From Pararge aegeria (Eukaryota; Arthropoda; Insecta; Lepidoptera; Nymphalidae), in contig NC_053195.1 in the NCBI RefSeq assembly GCF_905163445.1, forward strand, positions 8,236,501 through 8,300,500: a stretch of 64,000 bases of DNA, in the 5' to 3' direction. Shown piece by piece: positions 10,214 to 20,075 of this stretch. A program made the translations under genes and the position numbers. The notes beneath the pieces are model-generated. The model worked only from the letters and a program-made list of their open reading frames with translations, ran no database searches and was not told the origin of the DNA. Position 1 is the stretch's first letter. Each line of letters starts with the position of its first letter.

Positions 10214-10466
10214 ATAATTAGGAACATACAGAGCTCCATTCAGCCATTATTGCATGCATTGCATTGTGTCCAAAAAAACTTAAACACGCCCCGCGCACGT
10301 CTGACTTCACACCCGTGGAGTATCGTTAGCTCACAAACTTTCCCATCTTCCCCATTTTGTGGTAAACTTTTAGCACATTAGAGGTAAAATAATAACTCAT
10401 AGTGATTAACATACTGACAAACACTACTTTATCGCGAAAACGGTTTCTGTATGTTCTTAATTCTAT
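10214..10466. mobile_element. MITE family M, copy 1 (253 bp)
   Basis: The ends are inverted: left 'ATAATTAGGAACATACAG', right 'CTGTATGTTCTTAATTCTAT'. Internal words 'TTCAGCCATTATTG', 'TAGCTCACAAACTTT', 'TTTTCCCCA'-like and 'AGGTAAAATAATAACT' recur in the copies at 13030-13289 and 31499-31725. It has no coding capacity, so it is a non-autonomous DNA transposon. The flanks are only loosely similar, so the target duplication has decayed. Confidence 0.75.
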
Positions 10467-10996
10467 GGCATGTTGCATTTAAAATCAAAACTGTATTTTG
10501 TCTTATTTCAAGAACAAAACTTCGTAAACTGTAATTATTGTCACGTTACGCTTTTTATATACTTATCCACCGACCAAGCTATATTAAATAGCATAATTTA
10601 ATTATAAATTGAGTGGTACCTGACGTTAATCAGACGTCTTATTGCGTAACGTAGCATTTTCTTCCTACTGTTACCCAGTATTGTAACTAGATGGCGCGCT
10701 TTCGATTCCATACAAATCGCAGTTAACTTTCACGCAATCGAATAAGTATACGTAAGTAGAAAATCTCACACCGCGACGTAGACCCTGCGCGCATGCGTGA
10801 TTTGTATTAGACGTACAATTCAAACTTTTTTTCTCCTTCTCTCTATGTTATATCGTTTTTTCTCTCTCGTGTAACATAATGTGCCTGAAGTGAGACCTCT
10901 TTGAAATTCATTCCTAGTTATTCTCAGTCAGAAAAAAATTTAAAAATCGTCCCCTTTGAAACTATCATAACAGGCTATAACATTTCACTGCTGGTA
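10467..10996. other. Unassigned, probably repeat-derived
   Basis: A moderately GC-rich patch (about 10670-10800) includes 'CTAGATGGCGCGC', 'TTCACGCAATCGAATAAGTA' and 'CTGCGCGCATGCG'. It looks like mobile-element sequence, but there is no second copy in the window to prove it and no splice-bounded frame. Confidence 0.3.
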
Positions 10997-11096
10997 TAGA
11001 GGCGTCGCCAAACGAGATGCTTCCCATTATACCTAACCACTTTGGGCAGACGGGGTTGTGGTAGAAGATAGTAGCACAGAGGATGCTGCTGCCCTT
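10997..11096 (+). repeat. Interspersed module K, copy 1
   Basis: 'CCTAACCACTTTGGGCAGAC', then 'GTAGCACAGAGGATGCTGCT' and GCCC. A related block at 51175-51290 has 'ATCACCACGCTGGGTAAATT' and 'GCAGTAGCACAGAGGACTCG' in the same order. It is probably part of a SINE or LINE 3' region. Confidence 0.45.
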
Positions 11097-11468
11097 TTTC
11101 CGCTAAATTCTCTCAATTTTATATTCTCCAGCGAGAAGATAAAGAGCGCTGAAAACTGTATTCTGATCTGCCTGATATATTATTTGATAAATGAATTGCA
11201 CTTCTGTATTTACCCCTTCTTTTGTCTATGCCTGTGTACACGTAGTCATATTGTAACGAATGGAAATAAGCCCTCTACAACACCACGCACTTCCGGTGTA
11301 ACTAATCAGTAACAACGGTTGTGACCCCCACAAACAATTCTTGTCTATGACTAATCATACAGATGAATAATGACAAAGCAACGATAAGGATTTTTACACA
11401 AATCAAAGAAATAATTTTACAGTTTAAGGTTACTTTTAGCTAAGACGCTCTATCTTAATCAGTCCAGA

Positions 11469-11580
11469 TATTATATTATAATGCTGCAGTAACCTTTTCT
11501 TTCAATTAAACTACCATTATAATATAATACTATGAATAGCATATAAAGTATATGCTAGTCATAGTATAAAGTATATGCTA
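11469..11580. repeat. Inverted repeat plus palindromic direct repeat
   Basis: Perfect 15-nt arms TATTATATTATAATG (11469-11483) and its complement (11515-11529) flank a 31-nt spacer. Next to them 'TAGCATATAAAGTATATGCTA' minus its last base pair forms a near-palindrome at 11537-11557, and the 16-nt word TATAAAGTATATGCTA is repeated at 11565-11580. AT-rich cruciform-type sequence with no known function. Confidence 0.6.
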
Positions 11581-11599
11581 TTTATTACTTTTAATCTGA

Positions 11600-11915
11600 A
11601 CGTGTCGTTTTTTCACGCCCGTTCCAAAGTTGGCTGGTAGAAAATGCTTTGGCATTAAATCCGCCTTACAAACCAATTCGCACTCTAGCGGTGCGGATTA
11701 GAAACGAAGATGCGAAGATCGATACGATCTGAAATGCCCTTCCAGCTTATTTTTCCCCAGTACCTACAATATGAGTACCTTCAAATCAAGAGTGAATAGG
11801 CTTATCTTCTAGCCAAGTGCGCTCCACCCGAGGCTGCATCATCGCTTACCATCAGGTGTGATTGCAGTCAAGCGCAATCAAGCTATAGACATAAAAAACC
11901 AGTCAATTTGTCAGG
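11600..11915 (+). mobile_element. LINE 3' end relic (jockey/CR1-like C-terminus)
   Basis: One frame reads NALPAYFSPVPTI near 11733-11770, in the position of the 'WNxLP...FPxxYN...FKSRVNR' C-terminal motif common in insect jockey/CR1-type reverse transcriptases. Here the W codon is a stop and further stops and a frame change follow. Downstream 'CTTACCATCAGGTGTGATTG' then 'CAGTCAAGCG' is a familiar lepidopteran LINE 3'-UTR block, ending in short A runs near 11890-11900. Confidence 0.6.
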
Positions 11916-12917
11916 ATTTTTTTTTGCCTACCAACCTCGCTTAATTATAAGCTCCTGAGTACAAATTGCCGAAAAACAGTAAAGTGGCATAAATGAAGTC
12001 AAAATCTATTTGGAGAATAGTTATAAATTATAAAATAATAAATAAACTATTTCTATTGCTTGTTTTATGAGTTTTTTATTTATTTCTTTATCAAATATGT
12101 ACCATAAATTGGGATTGTGAACATATGATACATGAAGTGCACAAATGAAAACTTATCTCTACAAGAGATCTCTTCCAGCTACCCCAGGATGTGAGTAAGA
12201 AGTTGGTATAGGTCAAATTAAGGTACAATATATACTTATACTAAAAGATTTTTTTTACCAAGTGCCTGATTTTACAGTACGTACGATCTGTCTTAAACTA
12301 AAGTCTGAAATGTTCCTAAAAGTCCCGCCTTGTCATAGTATCATCTGATACGCTGCCAAGTGGAACGCGGGCTGAGTCAGCTTTAATCCCTAATTCCGTA
12401 TTCCGGACCACCCACGAAGATGAGACCCGACCGACGATTCAGGTATATCTCTATAAAACGTCTTAAAAAATATAAAACTATTACGAACCTTTTTTTAATC
12501 GAAGGGCAGTAAATTATGATCTTAATAAATGCATATAAGAACTTTATCATTTTTTATTATACCTGAGTCTTCTATGTCGTCAAGTGTTAGTAGGTAAACT
12601 TACCCTCATTAAACAATCTTTCGAGCTCTCAGGTTTCAATTCACCCCTTTCACAGTTGTGGCTTCAAAGTATAGGGGTTTCCAGAAAACATCGATACATA
12701 AACCCTACAAAATAATTTAGTTTTTTACTAATAGCACACTGGCAACTTTATTTTACCGTATATTTTTTACACTTGCCCATAACTGCTATCGCACCGGCTG
12801 ATAAGAAGTGATGTAGCCTAAAATAGTAGCGTGCTAACCTGTTAGAGGTATGTGAGTTATATTAAAGCCCAGTCAGACAAGTAATCGTAACAGAAAGCTA
12901 AATGAAATGGCGGCACG
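11916..12917. other. Unassigned; GC-richer patch 12320-12450
   Basis: The patch with 'GCCAAGTGGAACGCGGGC' and 'CGAAGATGAGACCCGACCG' is less AT-rich than its surroundings and looks repeat-derived. No second copy is present. The remainder is featureless. Confidence 0.3.
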
Positions 12918-12985
12918 GCTCACGGCTCACGGTGGTATTTAACCACGGCAGAAGCCACCCATCAGAGAAACCAAGGAGAATTTCG
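12918..12985 (+). repeat. Interspersed module L, copy 1
   Basis: 'GGTGGTATTTAACCACGGC' followed by 'AGAAGCCACCCATCAGA'. It is related to 'GTGGTAACTAGCCACGGCC' plus 'AAAGCCTCCCACC' at 55335-55375. A short fragment of a dispersed repeat. Confidence 0.4.
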
Positions 12986-13029
12986 TAATTATAAATCTAC
13001 TGTAGCCAGTCAGTGGGATGTTAAAAGGC

Positions 13030-13289
13030 ATAGAATTAAGAACTAGAGAACCCTTATTCAGCCATTATTGTATTTGTCACTTAGCGCCAGCGGAAGATGC
13101 TAGCTCACAAACTTTTCACATTTTCCCCACCTATTGTAAACGTTTAGAGCATTGTAGGTAAAGTAATTACTGTCAACTGCTAAACGCAATGCTAACCGCC
13201 TAGCTGTTCGAGAAACACTACTAAAGTGGAGTGGTTTTGATGCTTCAATATTAATAGTGCACACGGTGTCTGTGTGGTCTTAATTCTGT
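13030..13289. mobile_element. MITE family M, copy 2, with perfect 10-bp target-site duplication
   Basis: It is flanked by GTTAAAAGGC at 13020-13029 and again at 13290-13299. The element starts ATAGAATTAAGAAC and its reverse complement starts ACAGAATTAAGACC. It shares 'TTCAGCCATTATTG', 'GCTAGCTCACAAACTTTT', 'TTTTCCCCACC' and 'AGGTAAAGTAATTACTGTC' with copies 1 and 3. At 260 bp with no open frame it is a non-autonomous DNA transposon. A duplication of 9-11 bp is typical of Mutator-like elements, but the superfamily is inferred only from this. Confidence 0.85.
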
Positions 13290-13299
13290 GTTAAAAGGC

Positions 13300-14166
13300 C
13301 GAGGATCGTATTTATGATTACAATTAATGCCTCTATTTTATATGACGTACTCTTAAGGTAAACATTTATTAAATAATTATTTAGTTAATATATGTTTACC
13401 AAGTGTAATCAATACTATAATTATGTAGCTATTATAATAAAACAATGGGCTGAATACTGTTCGTTATTGTTACGTAAGCAACTCTTTTAACTTGACGCGA
13501 TCTTTATCTTTGCGTTACAGATTTTTTGATTATACCAATGTTTCTACGATCGTAAAGGAATAAAAATAAAAAATACGCTCACTTATAAAAAGATCTGTTT
13601 AAATATTCATCTTATGAATTAACAATGCAACATCATTATTTATAGTCTGTGTTTGAGAATTCATCTACCTGTAATGAAAAATATAATTTCTCTCTAAATG
13701 TTTAGCCACAACATATTGCCATTTAAATGGAATTCCACCCTCCGTCTTGTTAGTAATGAAACCTAATGATTTAGCGCTTAAGTTTCACCCTCCACTTCCA
13801 CTATTAGCTTGTAATGACATCGAACTTACAAAAATAACTTTTAATGGGAACTGGAGTTCCGGGTAGGAACTCGTAATGGGAATAGGGATAAATGTTTTTG
13901 TGGTTTGGCCTTAAATCTTCTTACTTATTTTTGTTTGTACAATAAATTAAGTAACACACAATAAAGTAAGTATTCATATTCATTGATTATTCAGATCCTT
14001 AGAAATGTATTAAAAACTTTAAGTGTATTTGTAGGATTAGTTTATTACCGGCTAGTTGAATAGTGTTCGGTATTTTCCTTCATAGTTTTAAGTAAGCTAC
14101 ATGGACCACAATAAATAAAGCTTAAAATACCGCTTGGTTTTCCTATACCTACTTCTTTGGCAGTGA
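13300..14166. other. No recognisable feature
   Basis: AT-rich sequence, no repeat ends or exons seen. Confidence 0.4.
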
Positions 14167-15535
14167 AGGTTTGCTAGACAGCAACTCTCCTGATGAATAA
14201 TCACAAAAAAAGTTAATTTAGTAAACATTAGTCCTTAGAAAGTTGGTCGCAATTGCATCGGGTTCCAGAAGCAATACAATCGCTTAATATGTTTTCAGCT
14301 TCGCTTCTGCATCGATGCAATCGCGCGACTGCTTCGGGCGACGTCGAGTAAAGTAAGAGCGGCTATCAATCTATGGCAGCATCGCGTCTGTATCGCAGTG
14401 TTTGTTCTGCGGTTTAATCGCTACTGAATTGCTGGATAAAGACACCGTGGGAGACCTTCCATAAACAATAGTAATGTAGGTTTGCTAGACAGCAACTTTT
14501 CAGACGAATAATAAGAAAACAAATAATAGTTAAAATTAGTCATTTGGGCTATGATCGCAATTGCAACGGGTTCCAGAAGCAATACAATCGCTTAATATGT
14601 TTTCAGCTTCGCTTCTGCATCGATGCAATCGCGCGACTGCTTCGGGCGACGTCGAGTAAAGTAAGAGCGGCTATCAATCTATGGCAGCATCGCGTCTGTA
14701 TCGCAGTGTTTGTTCTGCGGTTTAATCGCTACTGAATTGCTGGATAAAAACACCGTGGGAGACCTTCCATAAACAATAGTAATGTAGGTTTGCTAGACAG
14801 CAACTTTTCAGACGAATAATAAGAAAACAAATAATAGTTAAAATTAGTCATTTGGGCTATGATCGCAATTGCAACGTGTGACTGAAGCAATACAATCGCA
14901 TAGAAGGTAGGTACCTAATTATTCAACATCGATTCTGCATGGATACAAACGCGCGACTGTTTCGGTGACATCGGAAGAAGGAAGAGCGGCTATCAATAGA
15001 TTGGGTGTAGTACCTACACCATTGCATCTATGCTTCATTAGGTTTATATCTGTATCGCGATAGTAGCGAATCGAAATCCGGAGCGACTGTTGTCGCAGTG
15101 TTTTTGTGGTGGAATCACAACTGAATTGATGCATAAAGACGACTAGGAAGACCTCCTATAAACAATAGCAGTTTAATTTAGCTGGACTACTTTCTAGATG
15201 AATAATTAGAATGAAAGTTTCTTTAGTAAACATGCCATTAGTCAATCGCAAGGTATTGATTGAGTCAGCATCGCTTCTGCATGTATGCAAATGCGCGGCT
15301 TTTTCGGGCGACATCGTATAAAAGAAGAGCGGCTATCAATCGATTGGGTGTTACGATTGTATCTTTGCTACATCGTGACCATATCAATGATGTATAGCGA
15401 TAGTAGCGATGCGAAACCCTGGAGGAAAGTACACAGCAGCGAAAACATCGCATTGTATCGCAGTGTTTTTGCTGTTGTATCGCTAATGATTCGCCGCATA
15501 AAGCCGTCGTGGGAGAGCTCCCATAAACAGTAAAT
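14167..15535. repeat. Tandem array of four diverging ~308-390 bp units
   Basis: Units begin at about 14167, 14478, 14786 and 15178 with the 'AGGTTTGCTAGACAGCAAC' block, and contain 'CAGAAGCAATACAATCGC', 'CTTCTGCATCGATGCAATCG', 'AAGAGCGGCTATCAATC', 'GTATCGCAGTGTTTGTTCTG' and 'CATAAACAATAG'. Positions 14259-14568 and 14567-14876 are the same 308-bp period with a single difference noticed (G at 14441, A at 14749). Units 3 and 4 are strongly diverged. The words rich in ATCG look like DNA-transposon termini, so the array may be a MITE expanded in tandem. No convincing coding frame. Confidence 0.85.
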
Positions 15536-15874
15536 AATCTAAAGTTAGTTGACTGCCTTAAGAAAGTACCTAATAAGCGTTGTAAAATTATAAGAATGTT
15601 TTTACTGTTAAACCTAATAAATACACCTCACATCTCTGAGTCCTAGTGGCTTAAGGCAATAAGATTAAATGCAACTAGTTTCGTCTTTGGGATAGTGTCT
15701 AATAAATAATGTTAATGACTTTGAAGGCTATAAGTTTAAAAGGGAATCTTGTGGAAATTATTGTTAAACTAAAATTAAAGTAATTTGAAAGTATTTCATT
15801 TACATTAATTGCTTTAGTGAAACACCGCCAAATATATTAGATAGAAAAATTAGTTATTTTGCGGAATTCCATGA
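15536..15874. other. No recognisable feature
   Basis: AT-rich sequence between the tandem array and the LINE relic. Confidence 0.4.
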
Positions 15875-16106
15875 AATACAGTTATTAACATTAAGTCAAT
15901 GGCTAAGTGTTACAGAATAATAACCCAACGGCTAAGTCTAGCAATTCAAAGGGGCAATAGCGCCAGCATTGTGGGTACCATGCCTATAACTGAACAGTTA
16001 GACGACTTATATTTATTGTAAATATTATTTTTATTTTGTAATTAAATATATTTTTCGTTGGTTTATTAATTAATAAAGAATGAATTCGTCAGTAAAAAAA
16101 AAAAAA
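15875..16106 (+). mobile_element. LINE-like 3' end with open C-terminal frame and poly(A) tail
   Basis: A frame of 48 codons (15875-16018, stop TAA 16019-16021) ends in ITQRLSLAIQRGNSASIV and GTMPITEQLDDLYLL. I recall the '[RL]SxAIQRGNxASxxGT' string as the C-terminus of repeat-encoded proteins in Lepidoptera, probably a LINE. After the stop come about 70 nt, an AATAAA at about 16073, and a run of 13 A (16094-16106), the layout of a retrotransposed 3' end. The frame upstream is closed by a TGA at 15872. Confidence 0.6.
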
Positions 16107-16826
16107 TAGCAATAAGCTTAATTCGTGAAAAGCAGGAAAGTCTGTAAGGTGCAATGTTCACTGTACCGCTAAATATATTTTAGGACATATTACTTTACGA
16201 TTTCACTGGGAATCTGGGTTTGGGATTCTACCGTAGGTCGTGGCTAGTAACCATTACACACAAATTAAAAATTCATCTATTTCAGGCTTAACCCATAGGA
16301 ATAGAAACAAAATAAATAAAATGGCAGATGGTAAATTAAAATTAGAATGGATAATGAAATATAAACTAATACTTTTAAATTATAAAATAAAACAAAAACA
16401 AAAATGAAGCCAAATTTATTTTTTAAATTTAAATTACCTAAATAAAATTCACAACTCCTGCATACCTTCCGCTTTGGCATAGGCACCGATGCATGTCTAC
16501 CGCAGCAAAGACGGTCCCCAACGCCTAAATAGGAGTATGGATTTAACAAAACGGCTTAAGACCTAACAGGTGGTCTGCTACCATTTTACTCGCAGTGGAT
16601 TAAAATATAAAATAAATATATATTTTTTGTTACAACTATTTACGTTTGCAAACAAATACTTATTGAAAAAACATTTAATACTAATATAAGTATAGAATAC
16701 AAATGATGATACAAGTATATATTGAATAATAAAATATTTTAACTGATAAGTTACCTACTACTATAAAAGGTACTTGTGAGTAAAATCTAGATATCACAGA
16801 AATAAAGATTCTTAAGTCTTCTTTAA
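16107..16826. other. Unassigned AT-rich interval; carries the left target repeat of the R1-like element
   Basis: Nothing coding is recognisable. The 3' end carries AAGTCTTCTTTAA (16814-16826), the left copy of the target-site duplication for the adjacent retrotransposon. Confidence 0.5.
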
Positions 16827-17365
16827 TGGAATGAAATGGAACCAGTCTACCAAAGGCCGATGGACGCATAGACTAATTGGGTATATAAAGGGATGGGTAC
16901 ATAAGAAACATGGAAATATAACGTTTAGGATGACACAGTGCTTTACAGGCCATGGGGTTTTTATGCAATACATAGCACGCATAAAGAAAAGAGTGAGTAG
17001 TGATTGCATGTATTGTGAACACCCATGTGATGATGCAGAACATACCCTGTTTCACTGCCCACGATTTGAAGAAGAAAGGGAGAATGTGAAGAAGGAAATA
17101 GGAAGTGAAATAAAGACAGAAAACCTAACCTCCATAATGCTAGAGGCATCAGAGAAATGGGAATCTATAAAAAAATACATGGAAGAGATAATAAAAGTAA
17201 AGGAAAGGGACGAAAGAAAAGGAAGGTAGGACAACGACGTTAGTGGTAGGCCTAATGGCAGATACACTAACGTATAGAAGGCATGAGGGGTTTTTAGTCG
17301 GTAGGAGTCCGGCACTATCCATAGGGATGTCTATGAGGATTTTCCCCTCCTAATATAAAAAAAAA
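16827..17365 (+). mobile_element. 5'-truncated R1-like non-LTR retrotransposon with perfect 13-bp TSD
   Basis: The element is bounded by AAGTCTTCTTTAA at 16814-16826 and 17366-17378, with the A tail (17357-17367) running into the right copy. That is classic target-primed reverse transcription. Only the last ~540 bp is present: the end of ORF2, a 125-bp 3' UTR ending 'GAGGATTTTCCCCTCC', and poly(A). The open frame and perfect duplication suggest a young insertion. It was dead on arrival, because the endonuclease and catalytic reverse transcriptase domains are missing. Confidence 0.92.
16828..17229 (+). pseudogene. ORF2 C-terminus of R1-like retrotransposon, with zinc knuckle
   Basis: The frame is open from the truncation point to the TAG stop at 17227-17229, with an internal ATG at 16831, so about 132 residues remain. 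Near the start, KGRWTHRLI then W and HG leads into TQCFTGHGVFMQYIARI, the R1-clade 'TQxLxGHGxFxxYLxR' signature. It is followed by a C-terminal zinc knuckle with C-x2-C, H and C spaced as in CMYCEHPCDDAEHTLFHC. The last 60 residues are Glu/Lys-rich. In intact elements this region follows the reverse transcriptase and is thought to bind RNA. Here the reverse transcriptase core is missing, so the product has no catalytic role. No frameshift or stop interrupts the remaining frame. Confidence 0.88.
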
Positions 17366-17605
17366 AAGTCTTCTTTAAACTTTTTTATCAGAAAAATAAA
17401 TCCTTCTGCGAACGATCACTTGAGACAGTATTCATTTAATCTTGTTGACGTTTTGTTTTAAAATTATAATCGTCAATCAAGGTATGTTAAACAAATACCT
17501 ACTACTATAATAATATTATGTAAAAACTAATAATACAGGTTGCACAAAAATTATACTTAACAGGTATGTAATTGTTACAGAAAAAGTTTTTATGTTGATA
17601 AAAAA

Positions 17606-17880
17606 GGCCAAGTGCGATTCGGACTCGCGCACGAAGTGTTCCGCTCCATTATTTGTAAAAAGAGCAAAAAAATCATGTCTGTTGTATGGTGTATGTCCCC
17701 TTTAATATTTTATTTCGTTTCTTTAGTATTTGTTTATATAGCGGCAACCGAAATACTTCATCTGTGAAAATTTCAACTGTCTAATTATCACGGTTCATGA
17801 GATACAGTCTGGTGACGGATAGACAGACAGCGGAGTCTTAGTAACATAGTCCCGTTTTAAGGCTACGGAACCCTAAAAAC
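17606..17880 (+). repeat. Widespread lepidopteran repeat 'GGCCAAGTGCGA...CGGAACCCTAAAAA'
   Basis: It starts 'GGCCAAGTGCGATTCGGACT' and 'CGCGCACGAAG', then 'TGTTGTATGG', 'AGCGGCAACCGAAATAC', 'TGAAAATTTCAACTGTCTA', 'CACGGTTCATGAGATACAG', 'GACAGACAGCGGAGTCTTAG' and 'GGCTACGGAACCCTAAAAAC'. I recognise this as a very common lepidopteran interspersed repeat. Its class is not evident from the fragment. Confidence 0.75.
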
Positions 17881-18849
17881 TGTTATTTGTCATGGTCAAT
17901 ACAGAGCTTCAACTTAACGGCGTTTATTTACAAATGCAATAAAAGTGAGCATTATGTAAACAGTTAGAATAACTCAAGGTTATTTTTTCAGACCGCTTTT
18001 CTATTTCTGGAAATAAAGCTATTGTAGTGTCAGTCGCCATTACAAATAGCCCAGACTTCAGAGCGGCGCGACATGCAAACATAACGCACACAAGTAAATG
18101 ATGAGTAAATATTATATTCATAGCTGCTAGGATTATAAACTAAGCATTGAGGTCAGTGGAACAGATGCAATAAGCCTTGATGACCATTAGGTCAAAACTT
18201 GTGGCTATATATAAAGAATTTGAGGATTCTAAGGCAAAACTTCTTTTCTCTGGATTTGCTTTATCTATAATGTCTTTGATAACTAATTAAATGTTTTAGG
18301 AAACCTAAATTTACTGTAGTATTTTAGAATAGGATATGTATTAAACGAGCACATACCTATTGACGTCGTTTGACCAGTGACTCACTCTGACTGACTCTTT
18401 CCAGGTCCAGATAACGTTTCAAAGCTATGGACTAACTCCACATTGACACAGTTTGAAGTCTCTGGTTTCGATACTAAAAGATTATGAATTAAACATTTAT
18501 GATAACATTTTGGGGACATGAAATAATCAAAACTCTAGCTTGAAATGTCATTAAATAGTACGATAACATTACAACTTCAACTATTTTCTTCAAGTTCAAC
18601 TATTTTCTTCAACTATTTCTGTGACTTAAACGTCTCAAACGGATAAACCTATAGGCTATTTAACCAGTTTTCTTAATGAAGCAAAATATTTATCTTATGA
18701 GATTCAACAACTTACCTGCACATCATTAATTACATTTCATATCATCATGAACTTGTACATGGGTTATAAATGGTAAACCAGTCCACACTGCACCCAGTGC
18801 ATTGACACACGGCGTCTTCAAAATAAAACCATAGTGGTTACCTTGCTCA
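17881..18849. other. No gene; short 19-nt tandem duplication
   Basis: TTCAACTATTTTCTTCAAG is repeated twice at 18576-18594 and 18595-18613 (last base differs), with a partial third unit to about 18620. The rest is AT-rich and featureless. Confidence 0.5.
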
Positions 18850-19070
18850 ATTGCTCAGACGACCGAAATCAACGGGTCGTATGCGAATGCACCCGAACGG
18901 CAATCTCACTCGACTCGGTCGGTTCGTCCCCGTCGCCCCGGCGCGGCCGTCAGTACAGAGGTGTCCGCGGGCGAGGCGGCACGTGCGGTGCACGCCTCGC
19001 TTCATTGTTTTGGCTGTGTACACCATTGTTTTACTCCATTCGACTGCAATCAATACGATATTCAGTGAAA
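18850..19070 (+). promoter_or_regulatory. CpG-rich promoter-like region upstream of the split gene
   Basis: This is among the most GC- and CpG-rich stretches in the window, densest at about 18880-19010, and contains the E-box CACGTG (18980-18985). An arthropod-type initiator TCAGT sits at 19062-19066, about 220 bp upstream of the first in-frame ATG. Both strands have ~106-codon open frames here, as expected by chance in GC-rich DNA, so I do not call them genes. The transcription start is inferred; there is no clear TATA box. Confidence 0.5.
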
Positions 19071-19390
19071 TACGACGGGCGGCATTATTTACGAAGATAG
19101 TGCTGAATCGTGCAACGACATTAAAGGTCTTATCTTTGCAGATAAGTACTTGGTGGCTTATTGACAAGTGAAACTCTCGATCGTCCCATTCATATAGGAC
19201 GGTATCGTTTGTGTTTTGTTATTGGACCATAAATATTGTGTAGTGATCTCTCCCGTAAGGATAGCATGCAAATCAATAATCAAGTGGATGCCCAGCAGCG
19301 AACAGAAAAGAGCTCTTGCCGTGCGGCTTATAACACGGTTGCATATTGATTGGTCCAACCGGGATCACTGGAAACTGTCGTCCTATTACG
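19064..19390 (+). other. Predicted first exon: 5' UTR plus coding start
   Basis: The inferred exon runs from the TCAGT initiator to the donor GTAAGT at 19391. The leader is about 224 nt. It contains an octamer-like ATGCAAAT (19266-19273), a small CTTATC/GATAAG hairpin (19129-19146), and an upstream ATG at 19266 that opens a 27-codon frame overlapping the main start and ending at 19349. The 5' boundary is a guess from the initiator. An upstream non-coding exon cannot be excluded. Confidence 0.4.
19288..19390 (+). CDS. Unrecognised split gene, coding exon 1 (34 codons + 1 nt)
   Basis: The start is the only ATG in a frame open from 19198 (TAG at 19195-19197) to the splice donor. The peptide begins MPSSEQKRALAVRLITRLHI and continues DWSNRDHWKLSSYY. 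The donor is ACG|GTAAGT, and exon 1 ends one base into a codon. Joining that base to the 28-nt exon at 57380 gives an uninterrupted frame reading SSYYDRYKPRPTY. The exon uses many C/G third positions in an AT-rich neighbourhood. The N-terminus is basic and hydrophilic, with no signal peptide or membrane segment, so it is probably cytosolic or nuclear. The start context is weak (T at -3). I do not recognise a family. If the two exons were not joined, reading through the donor would stop after two codons. Confidence 0.55.
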
Positions 19391-20053
19391 GTAAGTAAAC
19401 AGAAGCCTAATTTGGGGTAATAACTATAATCAGAGTAACAAAGCCAATGCACATAAAATAGAACTTGCACTTAAATACTAAGGACCCCTGGAAGCAATTT
19501 AGCTTTAAGTTGAAACAATGGGCAACACAACCATTAATTAACATTGATGATAACCAAAACATTGTTGAACTACCCTAGCGTTAAAATCAGTTATTCCTGC
19601 TGGTAAAATCAGTCAGTCATCAATCAATCAATCAGTTAAAATCAAACTTAAACCTAACTGATTACAAAATAATTTCATTAGAAATCACCCTTACATTAGG
19701 TAAAAACGATTAAGCTTTTTTAATAGAACCTTCAATTCACTGCAACTATAAAAGACATATGTTTTCCAAAGAGAAAAACAAAATGCCAAAATAACATCAT
19801 TCGTCCACTATAAAATTTAAGGCCGACAATCTGACCAGTTTCATGGTGCTTTCCTCAATTTTCTTTCCGGGTCAACATTACGTGACCTCTTTTTTCTGAC
19901 CTTGTCTATAGGCTTATATCTAAACACCTTTAATAAGGATTATGTTTAGAGTTATGTGCAGGACCTACTCGTACTTACATAAATATACAAATTGTAACTT
20001 TACAGTTTCGTGAATATAATTGACCGAGTTGAATGCAATATAAGTCCTTCAAT

Positions 20054-20075
20054 AATACAGGGAGTTCCCTGTATT
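20054..20075. repeat. Short perfect palindrome
   Basis: AATACAGGGA, a GT centre, then TCCCTGTATT: two 10-bp arms. The surrounding 19.4-22 kb has no exon or repeat I recognise. Confidence 0.6.

Noticed and set aside
14544..15533. Coding frames within the tandem array
   Set aside because: They are not conserved between the diverged units and use many changes at all codon positions.
18834..19171. Long overlapping frames on both strands (88-106 codons)
   Set aside because: They coincide with the CpG-rich promoter-like stretch; Arg-rich on both strands, no family motif, and explained by low stop-codon density in GC-rich DNA.
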